Of a stretch of DNA of 64,000 nucleotides, positions 1-11,860 are shown in pieces. The stretch lies in NCBI RefSeq assembly GCF_949987515.2, contig NC_082689.1, forward strand, positions 4,096,001-4,160,000. The letters run 5' to 3'. The translations under genes were made by a program, and so were the position numbers. The notes below the pieces were generated by a model, which made no database searches, was not told the DNA's origin, and was given only the letters and a program-made list of their open reading frames with translations. Origin of the DNA: Delphinus delphis (lineage: Eukaryota; Chordata; Mammalia; Artiodactyla; Delphinidae). Position 1 is the stretch's first letter; each line of letters starts with the position of its first letter.

Positions 1-639
1 ACCTGGCACAAAACAGGCGGTAAATATCTGAGGGACTACGTGCCATCCAGAGTTAGTATTCATCATGTAAAGCCCTTCTATAAGCTACTAAGTCCGTAGC
101 TTCTCTCTCATTATCTGATTTTCTTGGGTCTCTTGAAATCAGGATCTACTAAGAAGTTAGAGTATCATAATTTTAAGTGTTAGAAAAACACCACGGAAAT
201 CCAAACATTATTGCTTCTTAGTCAGAGAGACAGATCGGCTCATCCATTTACCAGACGCTGTCTGCAGGTCTGTGCAGGACAGTCTGAGCTCTACAGTGGC
301 TTGGACAAGGGGAGGGAAATCAGCGCAGTCTAACACAGACAAGGAGAGTGCGGTTTCCCCCAAGTGCACCCGCCGCCGTACCCTGGTCCCTAGAACAAGG
401 TTGCACTTGGCCCAGGAGCTGGGAGGAGAGCACTGAGTTGCAGAAAGGGCCCCACCCCGATAGCCAAGAGCCTGGCAGGGTCTGTGAAGTGGGCTGGGAT
501 AGCTGGGATGTTACACATACTTCCAATCCCAGACATTTCAGTGCTCCTGAGAAATCCCGAATCTCTTGGCATTTCCTCAGCATCGGTCTTTTGAAATGCT
601 GCTAGTGTGGACTCAGCCAGAAGCATCTTCAGATTGGGG
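1..639. other. Unannotated sequence, no recognised gene or repeat
   Basis: I see no family-level similarity and no convincing exon here. Short open frames occur on both strands and overlap each other, as expected by chance. Confidence 0.5.
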
Positions 640-1292
640 AGCACCCAGCGCACTGATACACTGCTGGTGGGAATGTACAATGGCTCAGCCACCTTGGGAA
701 GCAGTCTGATGGCTTCTTGAACAGTTCAACGTGAGCCTGACCTAGGACTCAGCTATCTCACTCCTAGGTATGCACCCAAGGCAATATCCTTCCAGAGACT
801 TGTACACAAAGGCTCATAGAAGGTTTCTTGTGACAGCCAAAGCCTGGAAACAGCCCGATATCCAACAGGCGAATGGATAAAGCAGAATTGTGGTGCAACC
901 ACCCAATGGAGCACTACTCAGAAATAAAAAGGAAAGAATTTTCGATAAACACAGCATAAACAAACCTCAGAGTAATTATGCTGAGTGAGGCAAGACAGAA
1001 ACGATTACAGACTATGTGATTGCATTTACCTAAAGTTCTAGAAAATGCAAAGTAATCCATAGTGACAGAACCAAGATCAGTGGTTGCCTGTGGAAGGGAG
1101 GGGGTGGGCACGGGTGGGAGGGAGGGGTGAGAAGGACTAAGGAAGAAACCTTTGCAGGTGATGCAGGTGTTCTCCACGCCGAGTATGGTGAGGGTTTCAC
1201 AAGTGTATAAAAATGTCCAAATTTACCAAATTGTACAGTTACAATACGTGCAGTTTGCTGTGTCTCAACCAGATCTCAATAAAGCTGCTTAA
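640..1292 (+). mobile_element. Old L1 LINE 3' end (L1M-type remnant)
   Basis: The stretch follows the end of an L1 ORF2 and its 3' UTR in order. It opens with the degenerate L1 coding signature around 'ctgctggtgggaatgta', continues through the 'ggaaacagcccgatatcc' and 'gaatggataaa' region, and ends with a degenerate 'ctcaataaagctg' terminus near 1275-1290. All frames are broken, so it is a dead and ancient copy. A CHR SINE begins directly after it. The family is secure as old L1; the subfamily is not resolved. Confidence 0.7.
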
Positions 1293-1307
1293 AATTCTCT
1301 GAGTTGA

Positions 1308-1510
1308 GGGCTTCCCTGGTGGCGCAGTGGTTGAGAGTCTGCCTCCCAATGCAGGGGACACGGGTTCGTGCCCTGGTTCGGGAGGATCCCACATGCCGCA
1401 GAGCGGCTGGGCCCGTGAGCCATGGCCACTGAGCCTGGGCATCCGGGGCCTGTGCTCCGCAACGGGAGAGGCCACAACAGTGAGAGCCCCGCGTACTGCA
1501 AAAAAAAAAA
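1308..1510 (+). mobile_element. CHR-type tRNA-derived SINE (cetacean)
   Basis: It starts with the cetacean SINE head 'gggcttccctggtggcgcag', which contains the A-box region. It continues through a slightly mutated B box (ggttcgtgccc) and ends in a short A tail near 1500-1510. It is flanked by an imperfect target-site duplication, aattctctgagttga at 1293-1307 and aattctccaagttga at 1510-1524, with two mismatches. It is non-coding and was mobilised by L1 machinery. This SINE type is the main reason for assigning the window to a cetacean. Confidence 0.9.
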
Positions 1511-1524
1511 ATTCTCCAAGTTGA

Positions 1525-2317
1525 AAGTATATGAAATAGGATCCTTATTGTCTGAAGTTCTCTCTCCAGCTTATAATTCACACCGACTGGGGGAAGCTAG
1601 TTCATGTCACGAATTCAGAGCACAAAATGTTTCTTGGGCTGCCCACGTGCAAGATACTGGCTGAGGCAGGAGGGGACCAGGACAAGGTCTCGTCCTTGGT
1701 TGGTCCTCGAGAAACATACCCAGCAGGGGGAAGGCAAAGCTGGGCTCGTCACCAGAAAGAACCTGGTCAGGGCTTTGGGAGAGACCAGGAGGCAGAGGCC
1801 TGAGCCTGGGCGGGGAGGGAGCCAACAGGGAATTGAAGGCCATAGAGCCTCCAGGAAACAGTCCAGGCTCTCAAGGACAGCGAACAGAGTACCAGGTGTC
1901 TGGTGGGGAGCAGAGGCAGGCACTCAGAGTGGGGCAGACGGCAGTGGGAACAGGAGTGTGTTGTAAGATGGGATCATTATGGGAGTCCTGCCCAAGGAGA
2001 CCAGGATAAAAGCGAGACCCTGTTTCCCAGGACCACGGGCTGCTCAGAGCAGAGCCCAAAGTTCACACCAAGTCCACTGGTGAGAGATTTGGAAGGGTTT
2101 GTAGATGGGGTGTTCAGAGGGTGCCCGCAGCCCAAGGGGCCCTGCCCATCCTCCCTGGGACACACAGCTGAGCATCTGCTTCAGAATCCAAGTTTTCAGG
2201 AGGTATCCTGGCCAGCTGTCCTGCCCCAGTGGCTGGATATATGATGGAGCTGGGACAGCACACCAGGGCTAACAGGAATTGGGTAGATGTCATGAGAATA
2301 GAATTTTTGTGTCATTC
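1525..2317. other. Unannotated sequence
   Basis: GC-moderate sequence with overlapping short open frames on both strands. Nothing in it is recognisable as an exon. A faint L2-like resemblance near 1615-1720 is too weak to call. Confidence 0.45.
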
Positions 2318-2522
2318 ACCCATTCAAAATGCATTCATTCAGAAAGCATCTGCCCACGCCTGCTCTGTGCTGGCATTAGCAGATGCAGAAGTGCGTCTCA
2401 GATGCTAGCAGGGGGTCAACTTCAAGCCAGAGACGGTGGAGGAAGGGGACAGATGTGGCAAACACTGCATCCAGAACTGGCATTTACCCTGTAAATGTGT
2501 GTTGCTTGAATGAATGAATGAG
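2318..2522 (+). repeat. L2 LINE 3'-end remnants
   Basis: The segment has 'cattcattcagaaagcatctg' near the left and ends with 'gttgcttgaatgaatgaatgag'. Both are hallmarks of the L2 3' terminus. The middle is too diverged to align by eye, so this may be two fragments. Confidence 0.4.
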
Positions 2523-3599
2523 TGTCATATTTTCTGATTCCAAAGCCCTATCACCAGTCAGGTGACAGGTAGGCCATTCCCAGCCCTGTTACCTTTTCTG
2601 ATTCCAAGGGAAGAGGGAAAGATTTTCAAAAACATTTAATAAATGTTTGGTAAAATAAAACATATTGCAACAGGTCAAATCATGCTCCTGTCATGTAATA
2701 CCTATCTTATACGTATAGCAAAGGTCAGAAATTTCATGCCTAGCTAGAAACGCTGGTCTGCTGACAGGAGGAGGAAAACAGTGCCCTGCGATGAAGTTAC
2801 CGACAATTGAGGGAAAAAATAGAGAAGCATTCGGCCTGCCTTAACTTTGACAATGACCCTCATGGAGTGCTTACCCTTCATCTCCAAAGGAAATCGGTGG
2901 CATAGGTTCATCTCCAGACACTGGCATCTCGGGATAATTTAAATACCCCTGAGTTTTGAAATCTCTGGATTGTTTCCAGGGCTTTTCCGTGGAATTATGC
3001 ATTTTCCGAGTTAGATAAGACTGGCATTCTTCCCGTCAGGTACAACTCTGAGAAGGCAGCAGAACTTCTGTGTAATGGAATTCCCATAGCATTTCATAGC
3101 CAGAGCGTCGGAAAGGGCAACATAATTTCCTGAAGGAGGTTCAGGGCTAGAAATATGTTCCTAAGTCCAGTGATTTCCCACAGTGCCAAACAGGATGTAA
3201 CTTGCAGCTGAGTTTATGAACTTTTTACCTCTTGGACCGCTATGGGAAGCTTCATTCACGCTGAACTGTCCTTGGTCAAATTCCTTTTGGATGAGAATGG
3301 GGCAGCAAGATTGGCCCTGGCCGTGACTTTGATGTTGGTCAGTGGGGCAATGTCTGCACTTGTAGGGGTGCTGGCAGGGTTGAAGCTACGAGCCCCTTCC
3401 TGGAAGCACAGAGCCTTGTATTGGGGACTTGGTGTTGGGAGGAACACACGAAAAGTGCTGGGGAGGTGGTCATTTGTCAAGCCTACTGGCTCATGAATCC
3501 GTGATGCTGGCCAGTGGGGAGAGAAGCAGTGGGTCACGATCTCCTCCCAGGAGATCCTGCTCTACATAGAGCAGCACTGGAGAGTTGGCAAGGCTCACG
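2523..3599. other. Unannotated sequence
   Basis: No repeat family recognised. An 84-codon forward frame at 3242-3496 has no similarity I know and no convincing splice or promoter context, so I do not call it a gene. Confidence 0.45.
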
Positions 3600-3715
3600 C
3601 AGATCATCTGACCCTTCATGTCCATTTTACAGACAAAGAAACCAAGGCCCAGCACAGGGAGTAAATTTCCCACTGATGCACAGCTCATTCATGGCGCTGA
3701 AATTCCAAGTGGAAA
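3600..3715 (-). repeat. MIR SINE remnant
   Basis: It contains the reverse-complement MIR core: 'ccattttacagacaaagaaa' followed by 'aaggcccagcacagggagtaa' and a diverged 'cacagct' block. It is ancient and non-coding. Confidence 0.6.
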
Positions 3716-4032
3716 TCTAAATGCAATTATAAGCCACACGCATAGGGTCAGGTGCATCCTCTGTCACCTCTGTCCCCTAGGTATTGGGGTTACCTTCAAC
3801 TCTGACATTCTGGGACGTTTTAGTCAGAATATATCTCTCTGTTTCATCTCACGTTCCCAACCGAAGAGATGGAATTCAAGCCCACAACAAAAGACTGGAA
3901 GGTTCTTTCTGAAGCTTTTGCCCTGGGGTCCAGCATTGTCCCCCTTTATCTGTAGAACCCATTCTTTGGCAGAAATGACAAAAACAAGAATAGAAACAAT
4001 ATCATTAATATCGACCGTCACTACTACTAATA

Positions 4033-4053
4033 ACAAAAAAAAATAATAATAAT
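4033..4053. repeat. A-rich / (AAT)n simple repeat
   Basis: A run of A followed by aataataataat sits at the edge of the adjacent MIR. Confidence 0.7.
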
Positions 4054-4205
4054 ACTTGCAACTCTCGCCTACTACGTGCCAGGGACAGGGACTCTGAGAT
4101 GGGTTATTTTATCCCCATTTTGCAAATGAGGAAACTAATTCTCAGAGGGGTGAAGTCACCAGCCCCAATCACACTGCTGTGACTGTTGAGAATTCAAAGT
4201 CAGGT
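4054..4205 (-). repeat. MIR SINE remnant
   Basis: Reads as the reverse complement of MIR: 'tactacgtgccagggac', then 'ttatccccattttgcaaatg' and 'aggaaactaattctcagagg', then a degenerate 'gtcaccagccccaatcacac' region. It is one of the better-preserved MIRs in the window. Confidence 0.75.
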
Positions 4206-4914
4206 GAATTTGAGGTGAATCTAACTTGAAAAAGCAAGACTGTGTTCATTCTCTGGGCTCTAGTGACTAGTCTCCAAGTCCAGTTTGGGGCCTCAGTGCT
4301 TTTGAAAGTGTGTTTTTCACACCAACAAGCATATAGTATGCGATGAAATGAAACCACAAGCAGACTCGAAGACCTTCACCATTTTCTTCCATTTGTGGCA
4401 AAAGAGAACATCTAAAAATATTTATCCATTTCACAGAAGCAATGTAAAAATAAAAGCTGAGAACAAGTCATGCCAATGGATGGGGATTTTCCTGGAAAAA
4501 AATCCTCAAGTGCCAAAGTGTAAATAAATGAATAAACATGATCAGTCATACGAAGGCATGGAGCTCAAAGTTCAGGATGGCTCTCCAGGAGAAGAATCCC
4601 TACCCTTCGGAACAGCCGCCTCTCGGACTCACCTCCTTTCTACACATATGTACATTTTAAGGTCGTTCTAAAGCTTTCCTGGAGAGCCTGTGGGCTCTGT
4701 TTAGTCCTGGGGCTGCAGAACTGGACATGACACAGACTTACTCTTACCCAAAGCTGTAGACAAACAGTTGTTCTGCAGAGTGACCAGGGCCTTAAATGCA
4801 AAACTGCAACCATCCCAGATTATCAGAGAAGAAAGGAAAGATCCCTCAGTAAGTGATTGTGGAACCATAAAATCTAGAAAGAATAATTTAGATTATTTCT
4901 TCCCATAGACTGAC
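4206..4914. other. Unannotated sequence
   Basis: No recognisable repeat, RNA gene or exon was seen in this AT-rich stretch. Confidence 0.45.
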
Positions 4915-5865
4915 GTACTTCCTAGATGGATTCAAGAGAGACATATTTAATCATCTATTTTTTCAAAAAGCAAAAATACTCAAGAAAACAAACATTGATC
5001 ATCAAATCTTTGGAGAAGGATAAGCTTTATAAGTTTTGAAGCAATAGAAGAAATTACCAAGGAAAAGGTAATCAGATTTTGGCTAGATAAAAATTTTTAA
5101 TACCAGTGTATTAAAGATATAACCAGGATTTCAGAGTAAATGGATAAAGAAAATGTAATTGTGGTAAATATGCAGACAGAGGGTTAATTTCACAGCAAAA
5201 TGCCAATGGAAGAATAGGGTTGGGGGTCATGAACCAAAGATTCACAAAAGGAAATACAATTAGTAAACAAATACTTGGGAAAATTTCCAGCAGCATTAAG
5301 GATGGAATAAATACAATTAAAATAATTACATACCATTTGACCTATCAAGTTAACAAAGTTTATAAAAATAAACATCATTGCCACAGAAGGTACGGAAACA
5401 GTCCCTTAGATCAGCAGTGGACAATACTTATCCAGAGTTCTGAAACCATCTGTGGTGACAGACCAAATAGTCTAACTTCTGGGAATCCTGAGGTAATGAA
5501 AACAAATACCATAAAAGCTTCAGAGAGAAAGATTTTCATCACAATGTAATTCATAATAATGACAAACTGATAATATTATAAATACCCCCCAAAGAGACAA
5601 GACGGTTAGGAAAACACACTGCAGAAGTGATTACTTGTATTTTAAAAGAGTATATCATAACAAGAAAAATATGTCTGATAGAATATTAAATGGAAAAAGC
5701 AGAACATGAACTTGAATATACAGCAAGATCAAAATCATAATAAAAAGGAATTACATGGAAAGTCAAAAGAGACATACCAGGATGTTTTCGTGGTGGGATT
5801 AAGAGCGATTTACTTTTCATTTCATTCTACTTGTTTATATTTTACAAATGTGCTTTAGTGAGTAC
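4915..5865 (+). mobile_element. Old L1/HAL1-type LINE fragment
   Basis: The order of degenerate landmarks matches the 3' half of an old mammalian L1 or HAL1: 'accaaggaaaaggtaatcag', 'gacagagggttaat', 'catttgacctatcaagtta', and near the end 'gtggtgggattaagagcga' followed by a T-rich 'cttgtttatattttacaaatg' block. Frames are interrupted throughout. Orientation is clear; family assignment is less so. Confidence 0.55.
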
Positions 5866-6003
5866 ACCAGTGGCTCGCTAGTATAAGTATCACTAAGGCA
5901 CTCCTGAAAAATGAGGATTCCCTGGCCCAGATTATCTGATCTAATCTGGAATCTACATTTTTATTAGCATCCCAGGGGATCATAAAAACCAGTTCTCAGA
6001 TAC
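5866..6003. mobile_element. MER5-like short hAT (Charlie-derived) DNA transposon
   Basis: The element is framed by 'ccagtggctcgctag' and 'aaaaccagttctcaga', diverged versions of the MER5 terminal inverted repeat. The centre ('ggattccctggcccagattatctg') resembles the MER5 core. It is non-autonomous and very old. Confidence 0.6.
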
Positions 6004-6511
6004 AAACTGGGTATCTGACAGATCAATTCAATTTTGACCCCAACTACCCAGAATTAGCACAGGCCCCAAAGTAAGGGCAATGTCCTTCAATTCAGACACT
6101 ACCTACCTACGGTTGGTATCAGATCCCACAGTTAAAGGGCGAGGTCCCCAGAGAACTGCCCTCACTTCGGATGGCAGCCAAAAATGGTATCCCGTGGCTT
6201 GCCAGACTTCTGTCCAACTTGACTACAGATCTGGGAGTTCTCACAACTCCCCACTTCACATCTGATAATTTGTTAGAAGGACACACAGAACTCAGGAAAG
6301 AGCTATACTTGCAATTACATTTTTTTAAAAAAGAATACAAATTAGCCGGATGAAGAGGTGCACAGGGCAAAGTCATGGGGAGGGGAGGACAGGGTAGCTT
6401 CCAAGCTCTCTCCTCCTGGAACTCAGGTGCGCCACCCTACCAGCGCATGGGTGTCTTCACCAACTGGGAAAGTCCCTTGTTCCTCTGTGTTCAGAGTTTT
6501 GCTGAGGTTTT
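6004..6511 (+). mobile_element. Old mammalian LTR-like repeat, left part (split by L1)
   Basis: The stretch with 'ctcacaactccccacttcac', 'agaactcaggaaagagctat' and 'gcgccaccctaccagcgcat' matches an old mammalian LTR-type repeat that I remember but cannot name safely; it is perhaps an ERVL-class LTR such as the LTR16 group. It runs to the L1 insertion point at 6511 and resumes at 12496. The two halves join seamlessly across the duplicated 13-bp target. Confidence 0.5.
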
Positions 6512-6890
6512 TTCTTTTTCAATTTTTTTTTAAACATCTTTATTGGAGTATAATTGCTTTACATTGTTGTGTTAGTTTCTGCTGTATAACAAAGTGAATC
6601 AGCTATACATATACTTATATTCCCATATCCCATCCCTCTTGCGTCTCCCTCCCACCCTCCCTATCCCACCCCTCTAGGTGGTCACAAAGCACCAAGCTGA
6701 TCTCCCTGTGCTATGCAGCTGCTTCCCACTAGCTGTCTATTTTACATTTGATAGTATATATATGTCCATGCCACTCTCTCACTTCATCCCAGTTTACCCT
6801 TCTCTCTCCCCATGTCCTCAAGTCCATTCTCTACGTCTGCATCTTTATTCCTGTCCTGCCCCTAGGTTCTTCAGAACCACTTTTTTTTTT

Positions 6891-9800
6891 TTAGATTCCA
6901 TATATATGTGTTAGCATATGGTATTTGTTTTTCTCTTTCTGACTTACTTCACTCTGTATGACAGATTCTAGGTCCATCCACCTCACTACAAATAACTCAA
7001 TTTCGTTTCTTTTTATGGCTGAGTAATATTCTATTGTATGTATGTGTCACATCTTCTTTATTCATTCATCTGTCGATGGACACTTAGATTGCTTCCATGT
7101 TTTGGCTATTGTAAATAGAGCTGCAATGAACATTGTGGTACATGTCTCCTTTTGAGTTATGGTTTTCTCAGGGTATATACCCAGTAGTGGGATTGCTGGG
7201 TCATATGATAGTTCTATTTTTAGTTTTTTAAGGAACCTCCATACTGTTCTCCATAGGGGCTGTATCAATTTTCATTCCCACCAACAGTGTAGGAGGGTTC
7301 GCTTTTCTCCAAACCCTCTCCATCATTTATTGTTGTAGTTTTTTTTTTTTTTTGCAGTACGCGGGCCTCTCACTGTTGTGGCCTCTCCCGTTGCAGAGCG
7401 CAGGCTCCGGACGTGCAGGCTCAGGGGCCATGGCTCACAGGCCTAGCCATTCCACGGCATGTGGGATCTTCTTGGACCGGGGCTCGAACCTACGTCCCCT
7501 GCATCGGCAGGCGGACTCTCAACCATTGTGTCACCAGGGAAGCCCTGTAGATTTTTTGATGATGGCCATTCTGACCAGTGTAAGGTAATACCTCATTGTA
7601 CTTTTGATTTGCATTTCTCTAATGATTAGTGTTGTAGAGCATCCTTTCATGTGTTGGTTGGCAATCTGTATATCTTCTTTGGAGAAATGTCTATTTAGGT
7701 CTTCTGCCCATTTTAGGATTCGGTTGTTTGCTTTTTTGATACTAAGCTGCATCAGCTGCTTGTATGTTTTAGAGATTAATCCTTTGTCAGTTGCTTCGTT
7801 TGCAAAATTTTTCTCCCATTCTGAGGGTTGTCTTTTGGTCTTGTTTATGGTTTCCTTTGCTGTGCAAAAGCTTTGAAATTTCATTAGGTCCCATTTGTTT
7901 ATTTTTGTTTTTATTTCCATTTCTCTAGGAGGTGGGTCAAAAGGATCTTGCTGTGATTTATGTCATAGAGTGTTCTGCCTATGTTTTCCTCTGACAGTTT
8001 TATAGTATCTGGCCTTACATTTAGGTCTTTAATCCATTTAGAGTTTATTTTTGTGTATGGTGTTAGGGAGTGTTCTAATTTCATTTTTTACATGCAGCTG
8101 TCCAGTTTTCCCAGCACCACTCTTTGAAGAGGCTGTCTTTTCTCCATTGTCTATTCTTGCCTCCTTTATCAAAGGTAAGATGATCATATGTGTGTGGGTT
8201 TATCTCTGGGCTTTCTATCCCGTTCCATTGATCTATATTTCTGTTTTTGTGCCAGGACCATATTGTATTGATTACTGTAGGTTTGTAGTATAGTTTGAAG
8301 TCAAGGAGCCTGTTTCCTCCAGCTCCGTTTTTCTTTCTCAAGATTGCTTTTTCTATTTGGGGTCTTTTGTGTTTCCATACAAATTGTGAAATCTTTTCTT
8401 CTATTTCTGTGAAAAATGGCATTGGTAGTTTGATAGGGATTGCATTGAATCTGTAGATTGCTTTGGGTAGTATAGTCATTTTCATAATGTTGATTTTTCC
8501 CATCCAAGAACATGGTATATCTCTCCATCTGTTTGTATCATCTTTAATTTCTTTCATCAGTGTCTTATAGTTTTCGGCATACAGGTCTTTTGTCTCCTTA
8601 CATAGGTTTATCCCTAGGTATTTTATTCTTTTTGTTGCAATGGTAAATGGGAGTGTTTCCTTAATTTCTCTTTAAGATTTTTCTTCGTTAGTGTATAGGA
8701 ATGCAAGAGAGTTCTCTGCATTAATTTTGTATCCTGCTACTTTACCAAATTCATTGATTAGCTCTACTAGTTTTCTGGTAGCATCTTTAGGATTCTCTAT
8801 GTATAGTATCATGTCATCTGCAAACAGTGACAGTTTTACATCTTCTTTTCTGATTTGGATTCCTTTTATTTCTTTTTCTTCTCTGATTGTTGTGACTAAA
8901 ACTTCCAAAACTATGTTGAGTAATAGTGGTGAGAGTGGGCAACCTTGTCTTGTTCCTTATCTTAGTGGAAATGGTTTCAATTTTTCACCATTGAGAATGA
9001 TGTTGGCTGTGGGTTTGTCATATATGGCTTTTATTATGTTGAGGTAGGTTCCCTCTATGCCTACTTTCTGGAGAGTTTTTATCATAAACGGGTGTTGAAT
9101 TTTGTTGAAAGCTTTTTCTGCATCTATTGAGATTATCATTTGGTTTTTATCCTTCATTTTGTTAATATGGTGTATCACTTTGATTGATTTGCATATATTG
9201 AAGAATCCTTGCATTCCTGGGATGAACCCCACTTGATCATGGTGTATGATCCTTTTAATGTGTTGTTGGATTCTGTTTACTAGTATTTTGTTGAGGATTT
9301 TTGTATCTATGTTCATCAGTGATATTGGCCTGTAGTTTTCTTTTTTTTTAACGTCTTTGTCTGATTTTGGTATCAGGGTGATGGTGGCCTCGTAGAATGG
9401 GTTTGGGAGTGTTCCTCCCTCTGCTATATTTTGGAAGAGTTTAAGAAGGATACGTGTTAGCTCTTCTCTAAATGTTTGATAGAATTCACCTCTGAAGCCA
9501 TCTGGTCCTGGGCTTTTGTTTGTTGGAAGATTTTTAATCATAGTCTCAATTTCAGTGCTTGTGATTGGTCTGTTTATATTTTCTATTTCTTCCTGATTCA
9601 ATCTTGGCAGGTTGTGCATTTCTAAGAATTTGTCCATTTCTTCCAGGTTGTCCATTTTATTGGCATAGAGTTGCTTGTAGTAATCTCTCATGATCCTTTG
9701 TATTTCTGCAGTGTCAGTTGTTACTTCTCCTTTTTCATTTCTAATTCTATTGATTTGAGTCTTCTCCCTTTTTTTCTTGATGAGTCTGGCTAATGGTTTA

Positions 9801-10914
9801 TCAATCTTGTTTATCTTCTCAAAGAACCAGCTTTTAATTTTATTGATCTTTGCTATTGTTTCCTTCATTTCTTTTTCATTTATTTCTGATCTGATCTTTA
9901 TATCTTTCCTTCTGCTAACTTTGGGTTTTTTTTGTTCTTCTTTCTCTAATTGCTTTAGTTGTAAGATTAGGTTGTTTATTTGAGATTTTTCTTGATTCTT
10001 GAGGTAGGATTTTATGGCTATAAACTTCCCTTTTAGAACTGCTTTTGCTGCATCCCATAAGTTTTGGGTCACCGTGTTTTCATTGTCATTTGTTTCTAGG
10101 TATTTTTTTATTTCCTCTTTGATATCTTTGGTGATCTCTTGATTATTTAGTCGCATATTGTTTAGCCTCCATGTGTTTGTATTTTTTTACAGTTTTCTTC
10201 CTGTAATCGATATCTAGTCTCATAGCATTGTGGTTGGAAAAGATACTTGATACAATTTCAATTTTCTTAAACTTACCAAGGCTTGATTTGTGACCCAAGA
10301 CATGATCTATCCTGGAGAATGTTCCATTAGCATTTGAGAAGAAAGTGTATTCTGTTGGTTTTGGATGGAATGTCTTATAAATATCATTTAAATCCATCTT
10401 GTTTAATGTGTCATTTACAGCTTGTGTTTCCTTATTTATTTTCATTTTAGATGATCTGTATATTTGTGAAAGTGGGGACTTACAGTCACCTACTATTATT
10501 ATATTACTGTCGATTTCCCCTTTTGTGGCTGTTAGCATTTGCCTATGTACTGAGGTGCTCTTATGTTGGGTGCATAAATATTTACAATTGTTATATCTTC
10601 TTCTTGGATTGATCCCTTGATCATTATGTAGTGTCCTTCTTTGTCTCTTGTAATAGTCTTTATTTAAAAGTCTATTTTGTCTGATAAGGGAATTGTTACT
10701 CCAGCTTACTTTTGATTTTCATTTGCATGGAATATCTTTTTCCATACCCTCACTTTCAGTCTGTATGTGTCCCTAGGTCTGAAGTGGGTCTCTTGTAGAC
10801 AGCATATATACAGGTCTTTTTTTGTATCCATTCAGCCAGTCTATGTCTTTTGGTTGGAGCATTTAATCCATTTACATTGAAGGTAATTATCGATATGTAT
10901 GTTTCTATTACCAT
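6891..10914 (-). pseudogene. L1 ORF2 (endonuclease / reverse transcriptase) remnant, broken
   Basis: ORF2p nicks target DNA and reverse-transcribes L1 RNA at the nick. The ATG corresponds to 10912-10914 and the stop to 6891-6893. Subtracting the nested SINE leaves about 1,272 codons, the family's normal length. The N-terminal endonuclease part lies at about 10900-10143; one open piece (10538-10143) includes the SRIDHVLGHKSS catalytic-region motif. The longest surviving open piece, 399 codons at 10156-8957, covers the inter-domain region and the start of the RT ([35 protein letters not shown]). The RT active-site FADD is at 8813-8824. The Cys-rich 3' part is interrupted by the SINE at 7339-7545. 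Several frameshifts and stops make it a pseudogene. Confidence 0.85.
7339..7545 (-). mobile_element. CHR-type SINE nested in L1
   Basis: On the reverse strand it starts with the SINE head (gggcttccctggtgacaca) at 7545 and has an intact-looking B box, rc of ggctcgaacc at 7481-7490. It ends with a run of T (A tail on its own strand) at 7339-7353. Flanking 'tgtag' plus T-run on the left and 'tgtagatttttt' on the right are consistent with target duplication inside L1 ORF2. It must be younger than the L1 copy it interrupts. Confidence 0.92.
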
Positions 10915-10972
10915 TTTCTTAATTGTTTTGGGTTTGTTTTTGTATGTCTTTTCCTTCCCTTGTGTTTCCTGC

Positions 10973-11860
10973 CTAGAGAAGTTCCTTTAGCATTTGTTGT
11001 AAAGCTGGTTTGGTGGTGCTGAATTCTCTTAGCCTTTGCTTGTCTGTAATGGTTTCAGTTTCTCTGTCGAATCTGTATGAGATCCTTGCTGGGTAGAGAA
11101 ATCTTGGTTGTAGGTTTTTCCCTTTTATCACGTTAAATATGTCCTGCCACTGCCCTCTGGCTTGCATAGTTTTTGCTGGAATATTAGCTGTTAACCTTAT
11201 GGGGATTCCCTTGTATGTTATTTGTTGCTTTTCCCTTGCTGCTTTCAATATTTTTTTTATTTAATTTTTGATAGTTTGATTAATATGTGTCTTGGCATGT
11301 TTCTCCTTGGATTTATCCTGTATGGAACTCTCTGTGCTTCCTGGACCTGATTGACTATTTCCTTTCCCATATTAGGGAAGTTTTCAGCTATAATCTCTTC
11401 AAATATTTTCTCAGTCCCTTTATTTTTCTCTTCTTCTTCTGGCACCCTTATAATTTGAATGTTGATTCATTTAATGTTGCCCCAGAGGTCTCCGAGACTG
11501 TCCTCAATTCTTTCCATTCTTTTTTCTTTATTCTTCTCTGTGGTTCTTATTTCCACTATTTTATCTTCCAGCTCACTTATCCATTCTTCTGCCTCAGTTA
11601 TTCTGCTATTGATTCCTTCTAAAGAATTTTAAATTTTATTTCTTGTGTTGTTCATCATTGTTTTTTCACTCCTTAGTTCTTCTAGGTCCTTATTAAATGT
11701 TTCTTGTATTTTCTCCATTCTATTTCAAGATGTTGGATCATCTTTACTATCATTACTCTGAATTCTTTTTCAGGTAGACTGCCTATTTCCTCTTCATTTG
11801 TTAGGTCTGGTGGGTTTTTCCCTTGCTCCTTCATTGCTGTGTATTTCTCTGGCTTCTCAT
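10973..11860 (-). pseudogene. L1 ORF1 (ORF1p RNA-binding chaperone) remnant
   Basis: L1 ORF1p is a trimeric RNA-binding protein that coats L1 RNA in the cytoplasmic RNP. The remnant spans about 296 codons, close to the family length. A plausible ATG lies at 11858-11860 and a TAG stop at 10973-10975. The region 11640-11830 corresponds to the N-terminal and coiled-coil part. 11445-11257 encodes a recognisable RNA-recognition-motif segment (FPNMGKEI...), and 11248-10973 the C-terminal domain (ARISYRFD, TDKQRLREF, TKPALQQML). The last two pieces are in different frames, so there is at least one frameshift between them, and a stop follows shortly after the presumed ATG. Confidence 0.75.

Noticed and set aside
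3242..3496. 84-codon forward frame with hydrophobic segment as a small membrane protein
   Set aside because: No homology recognised, an overlapping reverse frame of similar length, and no promoter, splice or conservation evidence visible.
8957..10156. 399-codon reverse frame as a possible intact gene
   Set aside because: It is the middle of L1 ORF2. The endonuclease start and the rest of the RT are in other frames, so it is a retrotransposon pseudogene piece.
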